Of a stretch of DNA of 64,000 nt, positions 56,603-64,000 are shown piece by piece. This DNA is from Euryodendron excelsum (taxonomy: Eukaryota > Streptophyta > Magnoliopsida > Ericales > Pentaphylacaceae). Made by a program: the position numbers and the translations under genes. The notes below the pieces were generated by a model, which was not told where the DNA came from, searched no databases, and was given only the letters and a program-made list of their open reading frames with translations. Every line of letters begins with the position of its first letter. Position 1 is the first letter of the stretch. The stretch covers positions 53,894,001 through 53,958,000 of the forward strand of contig CM065378.1 in NCBI GenBank assembly GCA_033060915.1. The letters run 5' to 3'.

Positions 56603-59600
56603 TGCATTGCATACAATTGATAGTGCTATACTTGGTGGAACTATGTGAGTGAATGTAGATGGAGAAGAGGAGACTAGCGTTTACTGCTGTATGGCACATG
56701 TTAGGTGGTTGCTTGAGTTTAAATTTTAGGAAACCATTTGGGATCCCCCTTGCTCCCTTTGGTGGGAAAACTTATGTTGCAGACCAAGGAACCAAGGATT
56801 TTAGAAGGTTCTAAAAGAATGCATAAGAGTCTAGGGAAATCTCTCTATAGGATTGGCCAAAGCACTTCTACGAGGGATAAAAATGCCATGGCAAACTCTC
56901 GCCTCTAACCACCAAGCCACAAGAAGCCAAAGAATGGTTCAATTAGACATGCTAGGACCTACCCTAGCCTCGGCAAGGTTCTAACTATTGGCCAACATCA
57001 GTTACATATCACCGATATGTACTTATTTTTTGGGCGGCTGTTACAGACAAGGATAAAAATTTCGCTTTGATATATCGTTTCGGTCGGCTCAAAACTGGAA
57101 ACAGTTCACAAACATTTTGAAAATATGATGGAAATAGAGAACAAAATTAACAATATAAGGGAACATTTGAACAAATGAATTAAAGTTCATCCATGTGTGC
57201 TTCTAAAGTTAATAAACCAATAACTGAACATGATTAAGGGCTATAAAGTCATTTAAATTAGCGAAGATTATGGGAATATGGAATACTAAATGCTAATGTG
57301 TACAAAAAAAAAATACATTAATTTTAGTAATTTCGTTTACTATTATAAGTAATTGAGTTTGAGAGTTAAGTATTATCTTTATAAAATGATAATGATGGAT
57401 GGACAAGAAAAAGGATAGTCTAAGACTCTTCGATATGAATTTATACTTGGAATTCGGAAGAATCTGAAATGCTCCCGCTCTGCATGGCATAATTTAATGT
57501 TGATATAACTCAACTACAAGGATCAAAATTTCATTTCGAGAGGTCGTTTCGGTTGGCTCAGAAACGGAAACGTTTCGGAAACATTTCGGAAATGTTTCAG
57601 AATATTTCGGAAACATTTCTACTATGAGAAATATTAAAATAGTAAAATACAATCTTTTGTATAAAAATTATACACCTTTTATAAAAATTTTAAATTCGGG
57701 TTAATACAACTTATTGTTTAGGCATATAGCATTGCGTTTTGGTACATTTTTCTATATTTCAATGTGTTTTGATTGTAATAATAGTGTTTCGTTATTCCAC
57801 TAGTGTTTCATTTCGGTCCCTTAGGAAACGGAAACGTTTCGGCCATTTCGGTGGAAACAAATGGAAATTTTGTTCCTTGCTCAACTATAAAATAATTTGA
57901 GAGTTTATCCGTTTCTTTAATGCAATATCCAAAAGTTTTATAGCATACATTAGGTATAGTGGAAAATAAATAAAAAGAAGTAACAATAAATAAAGTCAAT
58001 ATTAATTGCACTAATTATAATAGTAAGAATAACTAAAGAAGTGAGCCACAAGCAACGATTAAAGTTGTCTAATATATGTCAAAACAACTAGATATATTAG
58101 TATGTTTCATAGTGTCTTGGAGCATTTTGGTGTGTTTCAGTATTCCACTAATATTTCGTGTTGGCTCCCCAGAAAAAAGAAACGTTTCAGTCGTTTCAAT
58201 GGATCACAAAAGGAAATTTTGTTCCTTGGTTACGATACTAGATAATTTACCCGTGATAAATTTAATCACAATCATATCTACGGATATAGATCACAGATTT
58301 CAGCACTGCAAGCTTGTTTTGGTGATAACATTATCATCATCATGGAATATAGATAAAGATGTTGATCTTTAAAATTCAATAACTTAACAAAAAAGCATTG
58401 TCCTAGTTGTTGACGGCTAAAACAACCTTCATATATTCTTTGCCAGGATGCAGGGTAAGAAACTCTTCCTAAAAGTCGTGTGAAGATATGGCTTTGTGAA
58501 CCACACGTAAGGTTGGAAAAGTGTACTTATTGTAGAAGTGTTGCAGCCCTTTGGGTCAAAAAGGAGATTTTAGGATGTGACCTTCTCTCTAACTCTCTTT
58601 GCTCTAGTGATTTGGCAACTCATAGTAGAACTCCATTGTCTACGTTTGTAGAGTAAGCATATTTACCAGCAAGCGCCTAGGTTCACAATGTGAAAAGTTA
58701 AGACATAATTGCAGTAATGCAAGGAAGATGGGTACCATAGATCATGCAAAGTGGGTTCACGATTTTTCTCTAGATTGAATGTGTATTTTCCTAATCATTT
58801 TGTACTTTCTCATAATGTTAGCTTTTTCTCAATTTGGCAAGCTGCATATATTGATTGAACTGTGATTAGTGTACCAACCAACTAAATAGATATTAGCCAC
58901 TAATGTGTTCACATCCTTTAGACTATGTTTCATATGTAGGAGTGGAATGAGGTGGTAATAAAATAAGATAATTATTCTCACCCCATTGTTGGGTTGTCAA
59001 GATGGGAAAAAGTGGGTGGATTGACCATTTGGATTCCCAAATGTATGCTTAGGCCAGTTTAGAGAGAGAAACCCATCACACACACACACACACTCTCTCT
59101 CTCTCTCTCTCTCTACCACCTCTCACTATTACATCCCTCAACCAAGCTTCTCTTTTTTGTTTGTTTTTTCTTTTTTATAATTATTATTTAATGTCGGAAT
59201 GGAATAAACATTCCTCACCACAAGAAGAGGAATGCCCATTCCCACCTCCATTTGTCCTACCAAACAAGAATGACTGGTTAGAGGAGTTTGATGTGGAGAG
59301 AGTCCTTACATGTCACACCACATCTAGCTTCTCCATAAAAGGCATTCAAGACTTTACTGGAATATGCTGCCAGAGTGACAAACAGCCAACGATTAGAGGA
59401 GTTTGATGTGGAGGAAGAGATGGGCAACAAGAAATAAGAGATTCCCAACTTAAAATAGTAGCTAAAGGGGCATCAGCTTCAGATTAAAGCTGGGAGAATC
59501 TAAGTTTGTGGGGCAATAGATGGAAAAGAGAACCAGAATGACCGGTTCTTTCTTTAAGCTTTACTGAATGAAGTTCTTTAAGTTTCTCCAGCCCAAAAAA

Positions 59601-62600
59601 GCTAAGTTGGGGTAAAACTGGAGCTTGAATCACTTTGATGATCTGCTGTCAATACTGGAGTATTTGAAAGAGAAAAATCCCATTCAAACAAATTTGCCAT
59701 AGTTTGTGGCAACCTGTTGTACTGAATGCAAACCGTAAAAAAGGGTACGATCATATTAATGAAACATTAATGACTCGGAAAGGTGGTGTTTGTCTTCATC
59801 GATCTCTAATGAGCACTAGCCCACTTGTTTGCCCTCGCTAGAAATTTAAAAATTTAAACAAAAGAAGTAATAGTATGATAACAGGCAAAATAGTGATATT
59901 GGCCAAGCTTTACGAGATTCAAACCCATGCATTATGAAAATTACAGTGAGTTTGAAGGACACCTCTTGTTTCGTTTATTTCCTTTTTTGTTTTTCTCAAG
60001 TATCTTAAGCCATGCAAAGTCTTGCTATTCGTAGAGTGATTCTTTCATCCAATTCTTATCTAACTTTTACTTCCACTCAGCCCTCTTCAGCATAGCATTG
60101 ACTAACATCAATGTTTTGAAAGTCTAAAACATATAGTCCATTCTCCTGATGGATGTACAAGTTGAAATACTGAACCACCAAGGCTTTTTTTTCCCTGTAA
60201 ATTGTTGAAGGAGAAGGATGACACTGTTAAAGATTGAAAGTTTTAAAACTCATTGGAAAATTCCAGAAGATGCTCTCTTTGGGGGAAAAATGGTGTACAT
60301 GGTAATTGGAGGGGCTTGCAGCTCATTAGAGAAATAGGAGACATTATAAATCACCTTAATGCTAATTATTTGCTTTCTTGAATCCACCAATTTACAACTG
60401 GAGAGGCAGAATACCACCAGACAAGACAACTATTTTATGACCTTTTCTAGAATTTGTTTCGTGTCTGCTAGTGCAGCTATTTCTATACTTATTCTTTTAT
60501 TATTCTTGCTTTTGTGGAATAATTCATTGTCCCTTCTTTGGATTCTTCTTAATTTCCTTCAGCTACAAGATGTCTTTTACCATGAAGAGGAATAAATAAA
60601 TAAAAAATGAAAAATAAAAAAAGAGGACACAATCATATACAGTTAGTGTAGCTATTTCTATACTTATTCATTGTTATATTTTAGTTATTATTCTTGCTTT
60701 GTGGAATAATTCATTGTCCCTTCTTTGGATTCTTCTCAGTTCGTTTCAGCTACAAAGATGTCTTTTACCATGAAGAGGAATACAAACAAAAAAATGAAAA
60801 ATGAAAAAAGGACACTACATATCTTTGTGTAATTTAAGATACTCATGGTTAGCAATTAGGATTTTTGTTTTTTTTTTTTTTTTTCGCTCTAGATGTTGTA
60901 TGTACCAAGATGATGTTGGATTCAGTTAACAAGACATTGTGCACATGCAATGCAAAATTGCACATGATCACACTCTAATATATGTTTAGGTAGATGCATA
61001 TTTGTATAGGAAGTTGTGGTGATTGTCATGAATTTGTCGGAGATTAAGAAAGAGAAAGGAGTTGTCATGCTAGAGGTGCTTTCTAAAATGGATGAGGTGG
61101 CAATGGAGAATTTCTCATATTTGCTCTCAACCTAAATGTTATCCTTTCTTATTCAGGATATAACAGGAATAGAAAAGTGTGACAACTTCAACAAGAAGGT
61201 TACACCACATATGGTGTTCCCTTTATATAATAGTATAGATTGAGTCACCTTCCTCATTCCATTTGAAGTTATGTTACATAGAACTTTTATCTACATGTGA
61301 TAGGTCCTCAAAGACCTAACAAACAGAAAAAGATAGGTCCTTAAAGGCTATAATTGCTATCCCAGTGTTCGTCATATAGATTAAACAAGTAAAGATATAA
61401 CCTGACAACCCAGGATTCCGAGCATAGTATCCCTCTCATTTTCCATTGATTTGTGTGAGGTACCAAACTGCAAAGCAACTGTTGCAAGTGGATACCCGGG
61501 AGTTTGATTCTCAGTCCCGTATTTGCAACAATCTTCAGCCAATTTTCTTGCTACAAAATTCAGGGTCAAACATTCATATCTTCCTTGCGATAGAAGCACC
61601 ATAGATAAAAAAATCAGCACCACAATCACCTATGTCCATTTGTTTTTTGCTTGTTGAAATAAAACCTTCAACACCACGGACAATATCCCTCTGAAAATGC
61701 TGTGCAACAGAATGAATTTTAAGACTTTGGTCACATATCGATCAATGTATTGATTGAAGGTGTGTCAAAGAATCCATTTATTAGGTCAAACAGACAAACT
61801 TAATAAATCCAGATATAACATGGCACGTACTCAATAGCTATACCTTGGCCACCCTTGTAGAATTATAAAGATTTTGAAGTTGCTTTTGACACTGAAGTTC
61901 ATCATCATCAATCATGGCAGCTCCATTACCTAAATGTCCCAACTGTCTCAGAACTGCCTGCCAAATAATGAACACCACACGTCATGATAAGACAATCGGT
62001 GGGTAAAATATGAATGTCATGTCCATGCTTGATAAACATTGAAACAACACACATGTTTTCTCTTCTCCTATAAGTTATCAAGTGGCTACCATGGCGGAGT
62101 AATGATTTACAAAATGGATAAACAAAAGACAAAGAAAACCCAATTTCTATTTGTCATTATAAGGTAGAAGATCAAATCTCAACATCAATACAAAAGATGC
62201 ATGCACAGTTGACAAACTTCACTATGACAGACATGTTTAATCTCCCACTTACCATACAAGTGGTAGCCATGGCAAAGCCGCAGAGCAATTATTATCACAA
62301 TGTATAAGCCAAAAATTTGAGAAATTGGCATATTATCCAAATTTAATTAAAAAATCTACACAAGCAACAAAGTGAACAAACAAATGAAATCTGCACTTTT
62401 TGTTATTAAACTTAAAGACAAATTTTATATTCCTAAAATTGTGTGGTATGACTAGCCAGAAGGGGATATGATATGTTAGCCCTTCCTCTCTAATCAATTA
62501 ATCCTTACTACCTATTTCATTTACCTCCACCTATCCTAGTGTCGAATCTTTTATATGTTCCTGAGAAAAGAATTTATTCAATTTTTAGGGTCCCAAATAG

Positions 62601-63417
62601 GTGTGAAAACAAATATGAACCCTTGAAGGAAATGAAAAAGTGATGTAATTCAAACTCTTGAACCACACAAAAGAGATGAAACTTGAATTCCTTCAAGAAT
62701 GGAAAGAGCTTTGGCGCTAGAAGAATTGCTTCAGCCCTATTATAGTTTCAAGAATTCAATCCATTCGACACAGAGACATCCAACTAGTCACCAATTTGAA
62801 ATGAAAAATGGTGTCAAATAACAAGATAGTAAACAGCCCAATTACAAAGAAGAATTAGGGGGAAAAGAAAAAAATGAAAAGACCCAGTCACAAACTCACA
62901 TGGCATAGAAATAAGCATTAGACTCCTTTTGGATCTTGTGTACAACACGCAGGACTCATTCTCCCCGTACAAAATCTCAAATTCCCAATTCGTCAGTCAA
63001 TCTGATTTCATCGAGAAATGAATCAAATTTTAACCAGAGTGGAAACCCAAATGTATATATTATATACAAACACGGATACGCACACTTACGTACAACTTAA
63101 CAGACAATTAACCAATTATAGCATCAACCAATAAAATAAGAAGATCCTCTCTCGACCACAAAAAAGAAACGGAACAACAAAGCATAATGCTAGCAAAATC
63201 ATATATTGTCTTCCAAGAATTATGTTTTTCATAACTATTTGAACTGAAGAAGAAGAAGAAGAAGAAGAAGAAGAACACATGATTCAGAAGTTAGCTTTCA
63301 CCCAAATTTTCTAAGCAACCAAAGGGGAAATTGAATCAAAAAAACAGAAGAAGTTACCTGCTGTTGTTTAGCTACTTGTTCCCTGAGTTTGCTTGCTTGC
63401 TTTTTTATGGCTTCCAT
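36365..63417 (-). CDS. SH3P1: BAR-SH3 adaptor, SH3 domain-containing protein 1-like (spliced, 10 exons)
   Basis: Exons in transcription order: 63417-63358, 61957-61844, 61699-61630, 61550-61402, 53708-53607, 53514-53314, 52256-52194, 52004-51852, 36911-36837, 36490-36365. They total 1113 nt, or 370 residues. The start MEAIKKQASKLREQVAKQQQ is the family N-terminal helix. A predicted BAR coiled-coil module occupies about 1-250 (APLEDARHLTHRYDRLRQE about 143-161; SVEDQQQSITFEKL later), then an acidic linker. The SH3 domain (about 300-357) contains SFDAQAEGELSLSVDDYVVV, WSEGECKGKAGWFPSAYVER and a tail APASKIVE. That tail and the early AVLRQLGHLGN block fit SH3P1 better than SH3P2 or SH3P3. Family role: binds phosphoinositides, shapes membranes, and links auxilin-like proteins and clathrin-coated vesicles. 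The linker is much shorter than in Arabidopsis SH3P1 (439 residues, from memory). No frameshift is seen. Confidence 0.92.
36837..36911 (-). CDS. SH3P1: SH3P1-like exon 9: first half of the SH3 domain
   Basis: 25 codons: VIHSFDAQAEGELSLSVDDY and VVVRQ, matching the ALYDY/RT-loop region. Acceptor 'tctccag', donor 'cag|gtcagt'. Confidence 0.94.
38100..38820 (-). mobile_element. LINE 3' relic (zf-RVT)
   Basis: Reading the minus strand: WSPYKWIILCREWGKD, then 'CGLPPKVTFFVWCAVEKKIL', 'TIDNLIKRHCLVVNWCC' and a degraded tail. This is the L1-type ORF2 C-terminal zinc-binding region, on the same strand as the host gene, broken by stops and frameshifts. Confidence 0.8.
38812..39662 (-). mobile_element. 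GACACG-rich inverted-repeat element, copy 4 (expanded)
   Basis: The left end 'aagaagcatagacaagaaac' with 'gtgttggacacgatacgtg' and the right end 'ggtgtccgacatgggtacgg...gagtgtccatgctccctag' match the other copies as inverted ends. At about 850 bp it is longer, partly through a (CT)n microsatellite (39299-39364). No coding sequence. Confidence 0.55.
39299..39364 (+). repeat. (CT)n microsatellite, about 33 units
   Basis: A pure CT run preceded by a TTC-type triplet run (39267-39288), inside the fourth GACACG element. Confidence 0.95.
39783..40519 (+). repeat. LTR A of the composite element
   Basis: 737 bp, 5' TGTTGGCACAC to 3' TGTCAACA. A TATA box 'tataaata' lies at 40006-40013, and the phrases 'gtaaagggagttaatccct' and 'ttgttatttattgatcggagg' are shared with LTRs B and C. 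Confidence 0.85.
40526..40543 (+). other. Primer-binding-site-like sequence next to LTR A
   Basis: TAGCACGCCTAGTGGAAC follows LTR A by six bases. The equivalent next to LTR B, read on -, is GGCACGCCCAGTGGGAAG. Position and conservation suit a tRNA primer site; the tRNA is not identified. Confidence 0.55.
40700..41190 (+). repeat. 81-bp (27-codon) tandem repeat in the 5' coding region
   Basis: The word '(g)ctcgtactaca' recurs with ends at 40800, 40881, 40962, 41043 and 41124, each 81 nt apart, followed by a partial unit (41163). The frame stays open across most units, giving a 27-residue repeat that contains S-T-G-L-T and V-I-H-S-R-V-A-R-T. Confidence 0.9.
40720..43432 (+). pseudogene. Degenerate gag region (+ copy)
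   Basis: Open stretches 40720-41409, 41429-41683 and 41712-42116 are followed by a broken retrotransposon gag domain. Readable blocks include 'AHFFSRCGPIAQNEALCLQL', 'ERSAFTWHVNLPESLIPS', 'CTKAHDMKLYLSKRQRPRVV' and a late 'FKEFLPPKLQFAEL'. Several in-frame stops are present. No protease or reverse transcriptase follows before the inverted LTR B. Confidence 0.75.
43458..44210 (-). repeat. LTR B of the composite element
   Basis: 753 bp, reading TGTTGGCACACAAAATTC from 44210 leftwards, with a TATA box at plus 43987-43994. A primer-site-like sequence follows at its left edge (43433-43450), pointing into sequence of the opposite orientation. Confidence 0.85.
44211..47915 (-). pseudogene. Degenerate gag and gag-downstream region (- copy)
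   Basis: The minus frame 47828-47382 starts MCTKAHDMELHLSKRQRPRV and includes 'RKYSFTNDLVEDLFEDLLEQ' and 'YCPYNCLISHPLKKCF', a gag C-terminal region with a degenerate zinc-knuckle-like part. The frames 47105-46605 and 46592-46365 are downstream acidic, Ser-rich sequence of the same unit. The gag N-terminal half is missing next to LTR C. No pol motif is seen in the rest (44211-45940). Confidence 0.7.
45944..46408. mobile_element. Tourist-like (PIF/Harbinger-type) MITE nested in the retroelement
   Basis: 465 bp. The left end CGCTTCGTTTGGATTGAGG and the right end, read inverted, GGCTTCATTTGGATGAAG form terminal inverted repeats. TTA trinucleotides flank both ends (45941-45943 and 46409-46411), the usual PIF/Harbinger target duplication. 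It lies inside the - copy of the gag-downstream region, so it arrived after the retroelement. Confidence 0.7.
47916..48734 (-). repeat. LTR C of the composite element
   Basis: 819 bp, reading TGTTGGCACACAAAATGC from 48734 leftwards, TATA box at plus 48502-48509, ending TGTCAACA. Slightly longer than A and B because of small insertions such as a duplicated 'atttctaagcct' phrase near 48326-48352. Confidence 0.85.
49000..50345 (-). mobile_element. L1-type LINE reverse-transcriptase relic
   Basis: Minus-strand reading gives 'GLRQLARGPLSPLLFILVIE' (the usual RGLRQGDPLSP box, altered), then a frame (49837-49499) with ANVVWDGVVERFQKRL, RDYLSRRARHFLIKSTLSCL and 'GKGLEKLQHDFLD', all typical after the RT core of plant L1 elements. 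Frameshifts and stops make it inactive. Confidence 0.85.
50540..51220. repeat. Dispersed repeat with an 85-bp internal duplication
   Basis: The phrase tgttcatgatgagcctagcc begins at 50588 and again at 50673, giving two 85-bp units. The outer parts contain 'ttgtgagccaagatgggc' and, near 51180-51215, 'gttcatgaacagctccgttc', words typical of a GAGCTC-rich non-autonomous plant repeat. The ends are not sharp. Confidence 0.5.
51852..52004 (-). CDS. SH3P1: SH3P1-like exon 8: acidic linker
   Basis: 51 codons starting MILKEQLKESSPQS and ending 'ETYFIAK', which begins the SH3 domain. Middle part is acidic and low-complexity. Acceptor 'gagttag', donor 'gcaaaa|gtaagt'. The end coordinate may be off by one base. 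Confidence 0.88.
52194..52256 (-). CDS. SH3P1: SH3P1-like exon 7
   Basis: 21 codons, VDAEKSYHQNIIATLDELHA and a final Glu, the end of the BAR domain (cf. VDAERSYHRN in Arabidopsis SH3P1). Acceptor 'tttacag', donor 'gag|gtttga'. Confidence 0.92.
53314..53514 (-). CDS. SH3P1: SH3P1-like exon 6
   Basis: 67 codons: VAEVIRRQSKCKDPSTSAEC, 'KLNELRSSMMALGREA' and 'SVEDQQQSITFEKLLTM', all coiled coil. Acceptor 'cattag', donor 'atg|gtattt'. Confidence 0.93.
53607..53708 (-). CDS. SH3P1: SH3P1-like exon 5
   Basis: 34 codons: VSEPLRASITGAPLEDARHL and 'HRYDRLRQEMETQ', the most conserved BAR stretch. Acceptor 'cttgcag', donor 'cag|gtacta'. Confidence 0.94.
54152..54211 (+). repeat. (TG)n(AG)n compound microsatellite
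   Basis: About 11 TG units followed by about 19 AG units in intron 4 of the SH3P1-like gene. Confidence 0.95.
55190..55640. repeat. GC-richer decayed repeat
   Basis: Words such as 'cacgcctcaggctgaaggc' and 'gccaaggcgaggtactgg' resemble the AGGCGAGGC-type short plant repeats. No clear ends or coding sequence were found. Confidence 0.3.
57517..57879 (+). mobile_element. hAT-type MITE with intact target-site duplication
   Basis: 363 bp. Starts CAAGGATCAAAATTTCATTT and ends AAATTTTGTTCCTTG, terminal inverted repeats with the hAT CAxxG signature. The octamer CTCAACTA is duplicated exactly at 57509-57516 and 57880-57887. The inner ends contain 'gaaacgtttcggaaac' repeats, and the core is AT-rich with no ORF. 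An inverted older copy is at 7070-7447. Confidence 0.9.
58070..58238 (+). mobile_element. Truncated relative of the hAT-type MITE
   Basis: The right-end half only: 'tattccactaatatttcgtg', 'gaaacgtttcagtcgtttc' and the terminus 'ggaaattttgttccttg' match the right half of the element at 57517-57879. A left-end fragment, 'acaaggataaaaatttcgc' with 'tttcggtcggctcaaaact', lies near 57048-57115. Confidence 0.65.
59078..59114 (+). repeat. (CA)n(CT)n compound microsatellite
   Basis: About 8 CA units followed by about 12 CT units in intron 4 of the SH3P1-like gene. Confidence 0.9.
60471..60822 (+). repeat. 175-bp tandem duplication
   Basis: The phrase agctatttctatacttattc recurs with a 175-nt offset (unit starts 60471 and 60646). 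Both units end near 'accatgaagaggaata' plus an A-rich tail with 'ggacac'. The copies differ by small indels. Confidence 0.85.
61402..61550 (-). CDS. SH3P1: SH3P1-like exon 4
   Basis: Codes RKLAEDCCKYGTENQTPGYP and 'ALQFGTSHKSMENERD'. Acceptor 'ttttgtag', donor 'cag|gttata'. It lies before a 7.7-kb intron. Confidence 0.92.
61630..61699 (-). CDS. SH3P1: SH3P1-like exon 3
   Basis: Codes HFQRDIVRGVEGFISTSKKQ. Two acceptors 9 nt apart are possible ('gcacag' and 'ttttcag'). The upstream one restores the family's H-x-QRDIVRG, so it was chosen; the other would drop HFQ. Donor 'atag|gtgatt'. Confidence 0.88.
61844..61957 (-). CDS. SH3P1: SH3P1-like exon 2
   Basis: 38 codons: AVLRQLGHLGNGAAMIDDDE and 'LQNLYNSTRVAK'. 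Acceptor 'ttggcag', donor 'aag|gtatag'. Resembles the Arabidopsis SH3P1 block AVLKHLGHVNADAV. Confidence 0.92.
63246..63275 (+). repeat. (GAA)n microsatellite
   Basis: About ten triplets in intron 1 of the SH3P1-like gene. Confidence 0.9.
63358..63417 (-). CDS. SH3P1: SH3P1-like exon 1: start codon and N-terminal helix
   Basis: Exactly 20 codons, ATG at 63415-63417, ending 'caacag|gtaact'. The basic amphipathic helix is typical of the BAR N-terminus. A (GAA)n run (63246-63275) lies in the following intron. Confidence 0.93.
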
Positions 63418-64000
63418 TGTGTATAACACTGTCTACCTTCGTTTCAGAATCCCTTTATACATGTGTGTATATATTATACAGTTCGTATATATGAGTAACA
63501 TGCATATGAAGAAACACAAAGCACTATTGCATCTGAGGAATCAGAGAAACCCTAGGTTCGTGGATAGACCGAGAGAGGACTCCACAGGAACCAGAGAAGG
63601 TACCAGAAAGGAGACCCAAAAAGCAGAACGACAGAACAGTGCGATCATCGGCATATAAAAAGGTTTTGGACTGGAAAAGTCGTGTGTCATCACAATTGGG
63701 GAATTTTTGGCATAAAGTTGCCTTTTCGAATTCGAAAAGTTTTGTGCATTCCCCTTTTCTTTGGAAAATTACAGTTTGCCACTTTGCTTAGACCCATTTT
63801 AAAGGACACCCCTCAAAAGTCGAAAAGTGACACTAATTATCCTTCTGGTATTATGTAAAGTAAAAATTTAATAGACTCCTTTTCAATTGACAAGAGGGTG
63901 GATCACACACTCCATAAATGCAATTTTATTAGATTTTACATTTTTTCAATTAAACAAGATATTAAAAAGACCTTACTTCCCAATCTCTAACCATGGCAAC
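63418..64000 (-). promoter_or_regulatory. Upstream region of the SH3P1-like gene
   Basis: On the minus strand a TATA-like 'tgtataaaggg' (about plus 63451-63461) and 'tataatatata' (about 63468-63478) lie shortly upstream of the ATG. The first would leave a very short leader, so the true promoter may be further upstream. The remaining 500 bases are AT-rich with no other gene. Confidence 0.35.

Larger units (their letters stand above)
53709..61401 (-). other. SH3P1-like intron 4 (7.7 kb)
   Basis: Holds a (TG)n(AG)n microsatellite (54152-54211), a GC-richer decayed repeat (about 55190-55640), a (GA)n run (56569-56592), an intact hAT MITE (57517-57879) with partial relatives at about 57050 and 58070-58238, a (CA)n(CT)n run (59078-59114) and a 175-bp tandem duplication (60471-60822). 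No gene is seen. Confidence 0.8.

Noticed and set aside
58915..59160. Possible additional Tourist-like MITE
   Set aside because: Words such as 'accatttggattcccaaat' are suggestive, but matched ends and a TTA duplication could not be found.
1..64000. CRISPR arrays, operons, phage or bacterial defence systems
   Set aside because: No regularly spaced repeat-spacer structure or prokaryotic gene layout. The window is clearly plant nuclear DNA.
1..64000. tRNA, rRNA or snoRNA genes
   Set aside because: No A-box/B-box pair with a cloverleaf or rRNA core sequence was recognised by eye. A covariance-model scan was not possible.

Overview
This is nuclear DNA from a flowering plant. It holds two complete protein genes with many exons, canonical GT-AG introns and AT-rich, transposon-filled non-coding sequence. 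No bacterial, organellar or viral gene set is present. The proteins look like those of a broad-leaved (eudicot-type) plant. The introns are very long, so a woody or early-branching lineage is plausible, but the species cannot be named.

Gene 1 (+ strand, coding 4445-30864) is an LRR receptor-like kinase of the FEI1/FEI2 family. Thirteen coding exons join in frame into 594 residues: signal peptide, LRRs encoded by five 72-nt exons, one membrane segment and a kinase with all core motifs. A non-coding first exon and a leader intron (2726-4337) precede it. The spliced leader carries two upstream ORFs, one created by splicing.

Gene 2 (- strand, coding 63417 down to 36365) is an SH3P1-like BAR-SH3 adaptor. 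Ten exons give 370 residues. Introns of 7.7 kb and 14.9 kb separate parts of the protein.

The two genes converge on a 5.5-kb spacer (30865-36364). From memory, Arabidopsis FEI1 and SH3P1 are near neighbours (At1g31420 and At1g31440), so this may be an old conserved gene pair. No direct functional link is shown: one protein is a wall-sensing kinase, the other an endocytic membrane adaptor.

The rest is mostly mobile DNA. Positions 1-1340 are an LTR-retrotransposon relic. Gene 1 introns hold a hAT-type MITE (7070-7447), L1-type LINE relics (9840-10560, 25330-25880, 26770-27116), a decayed Ty3/gypsy integrase (13260-14290), a 378-bp tandem duplication (18683-19438) and three copies of a GACACG-rich inverted-repeat family. 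The 14.9-kb intron of gene 2 holds a fourth copy of that family, two LINE relics and a 9-kb composite gypsy-type element (39783-48734). The composite has three LTRs, the left one opposite in orientation to the other two. It has gag but no visible pol, a tandem 27-codon repeat, a nested Tourist-like MITE, and matching 5-bp direct repeats at its outer ends. It is the most unusual structure here. Another intron of gene 2 holds a well-preserved hAT MITE with a perfect 8-bp target duplication (57517-57879).

All calls come from reading the sequence and remembered protein families; no database search or transcript data were available. No tRNA, rRNA, CRISPR array or dedicated defence system was seen.
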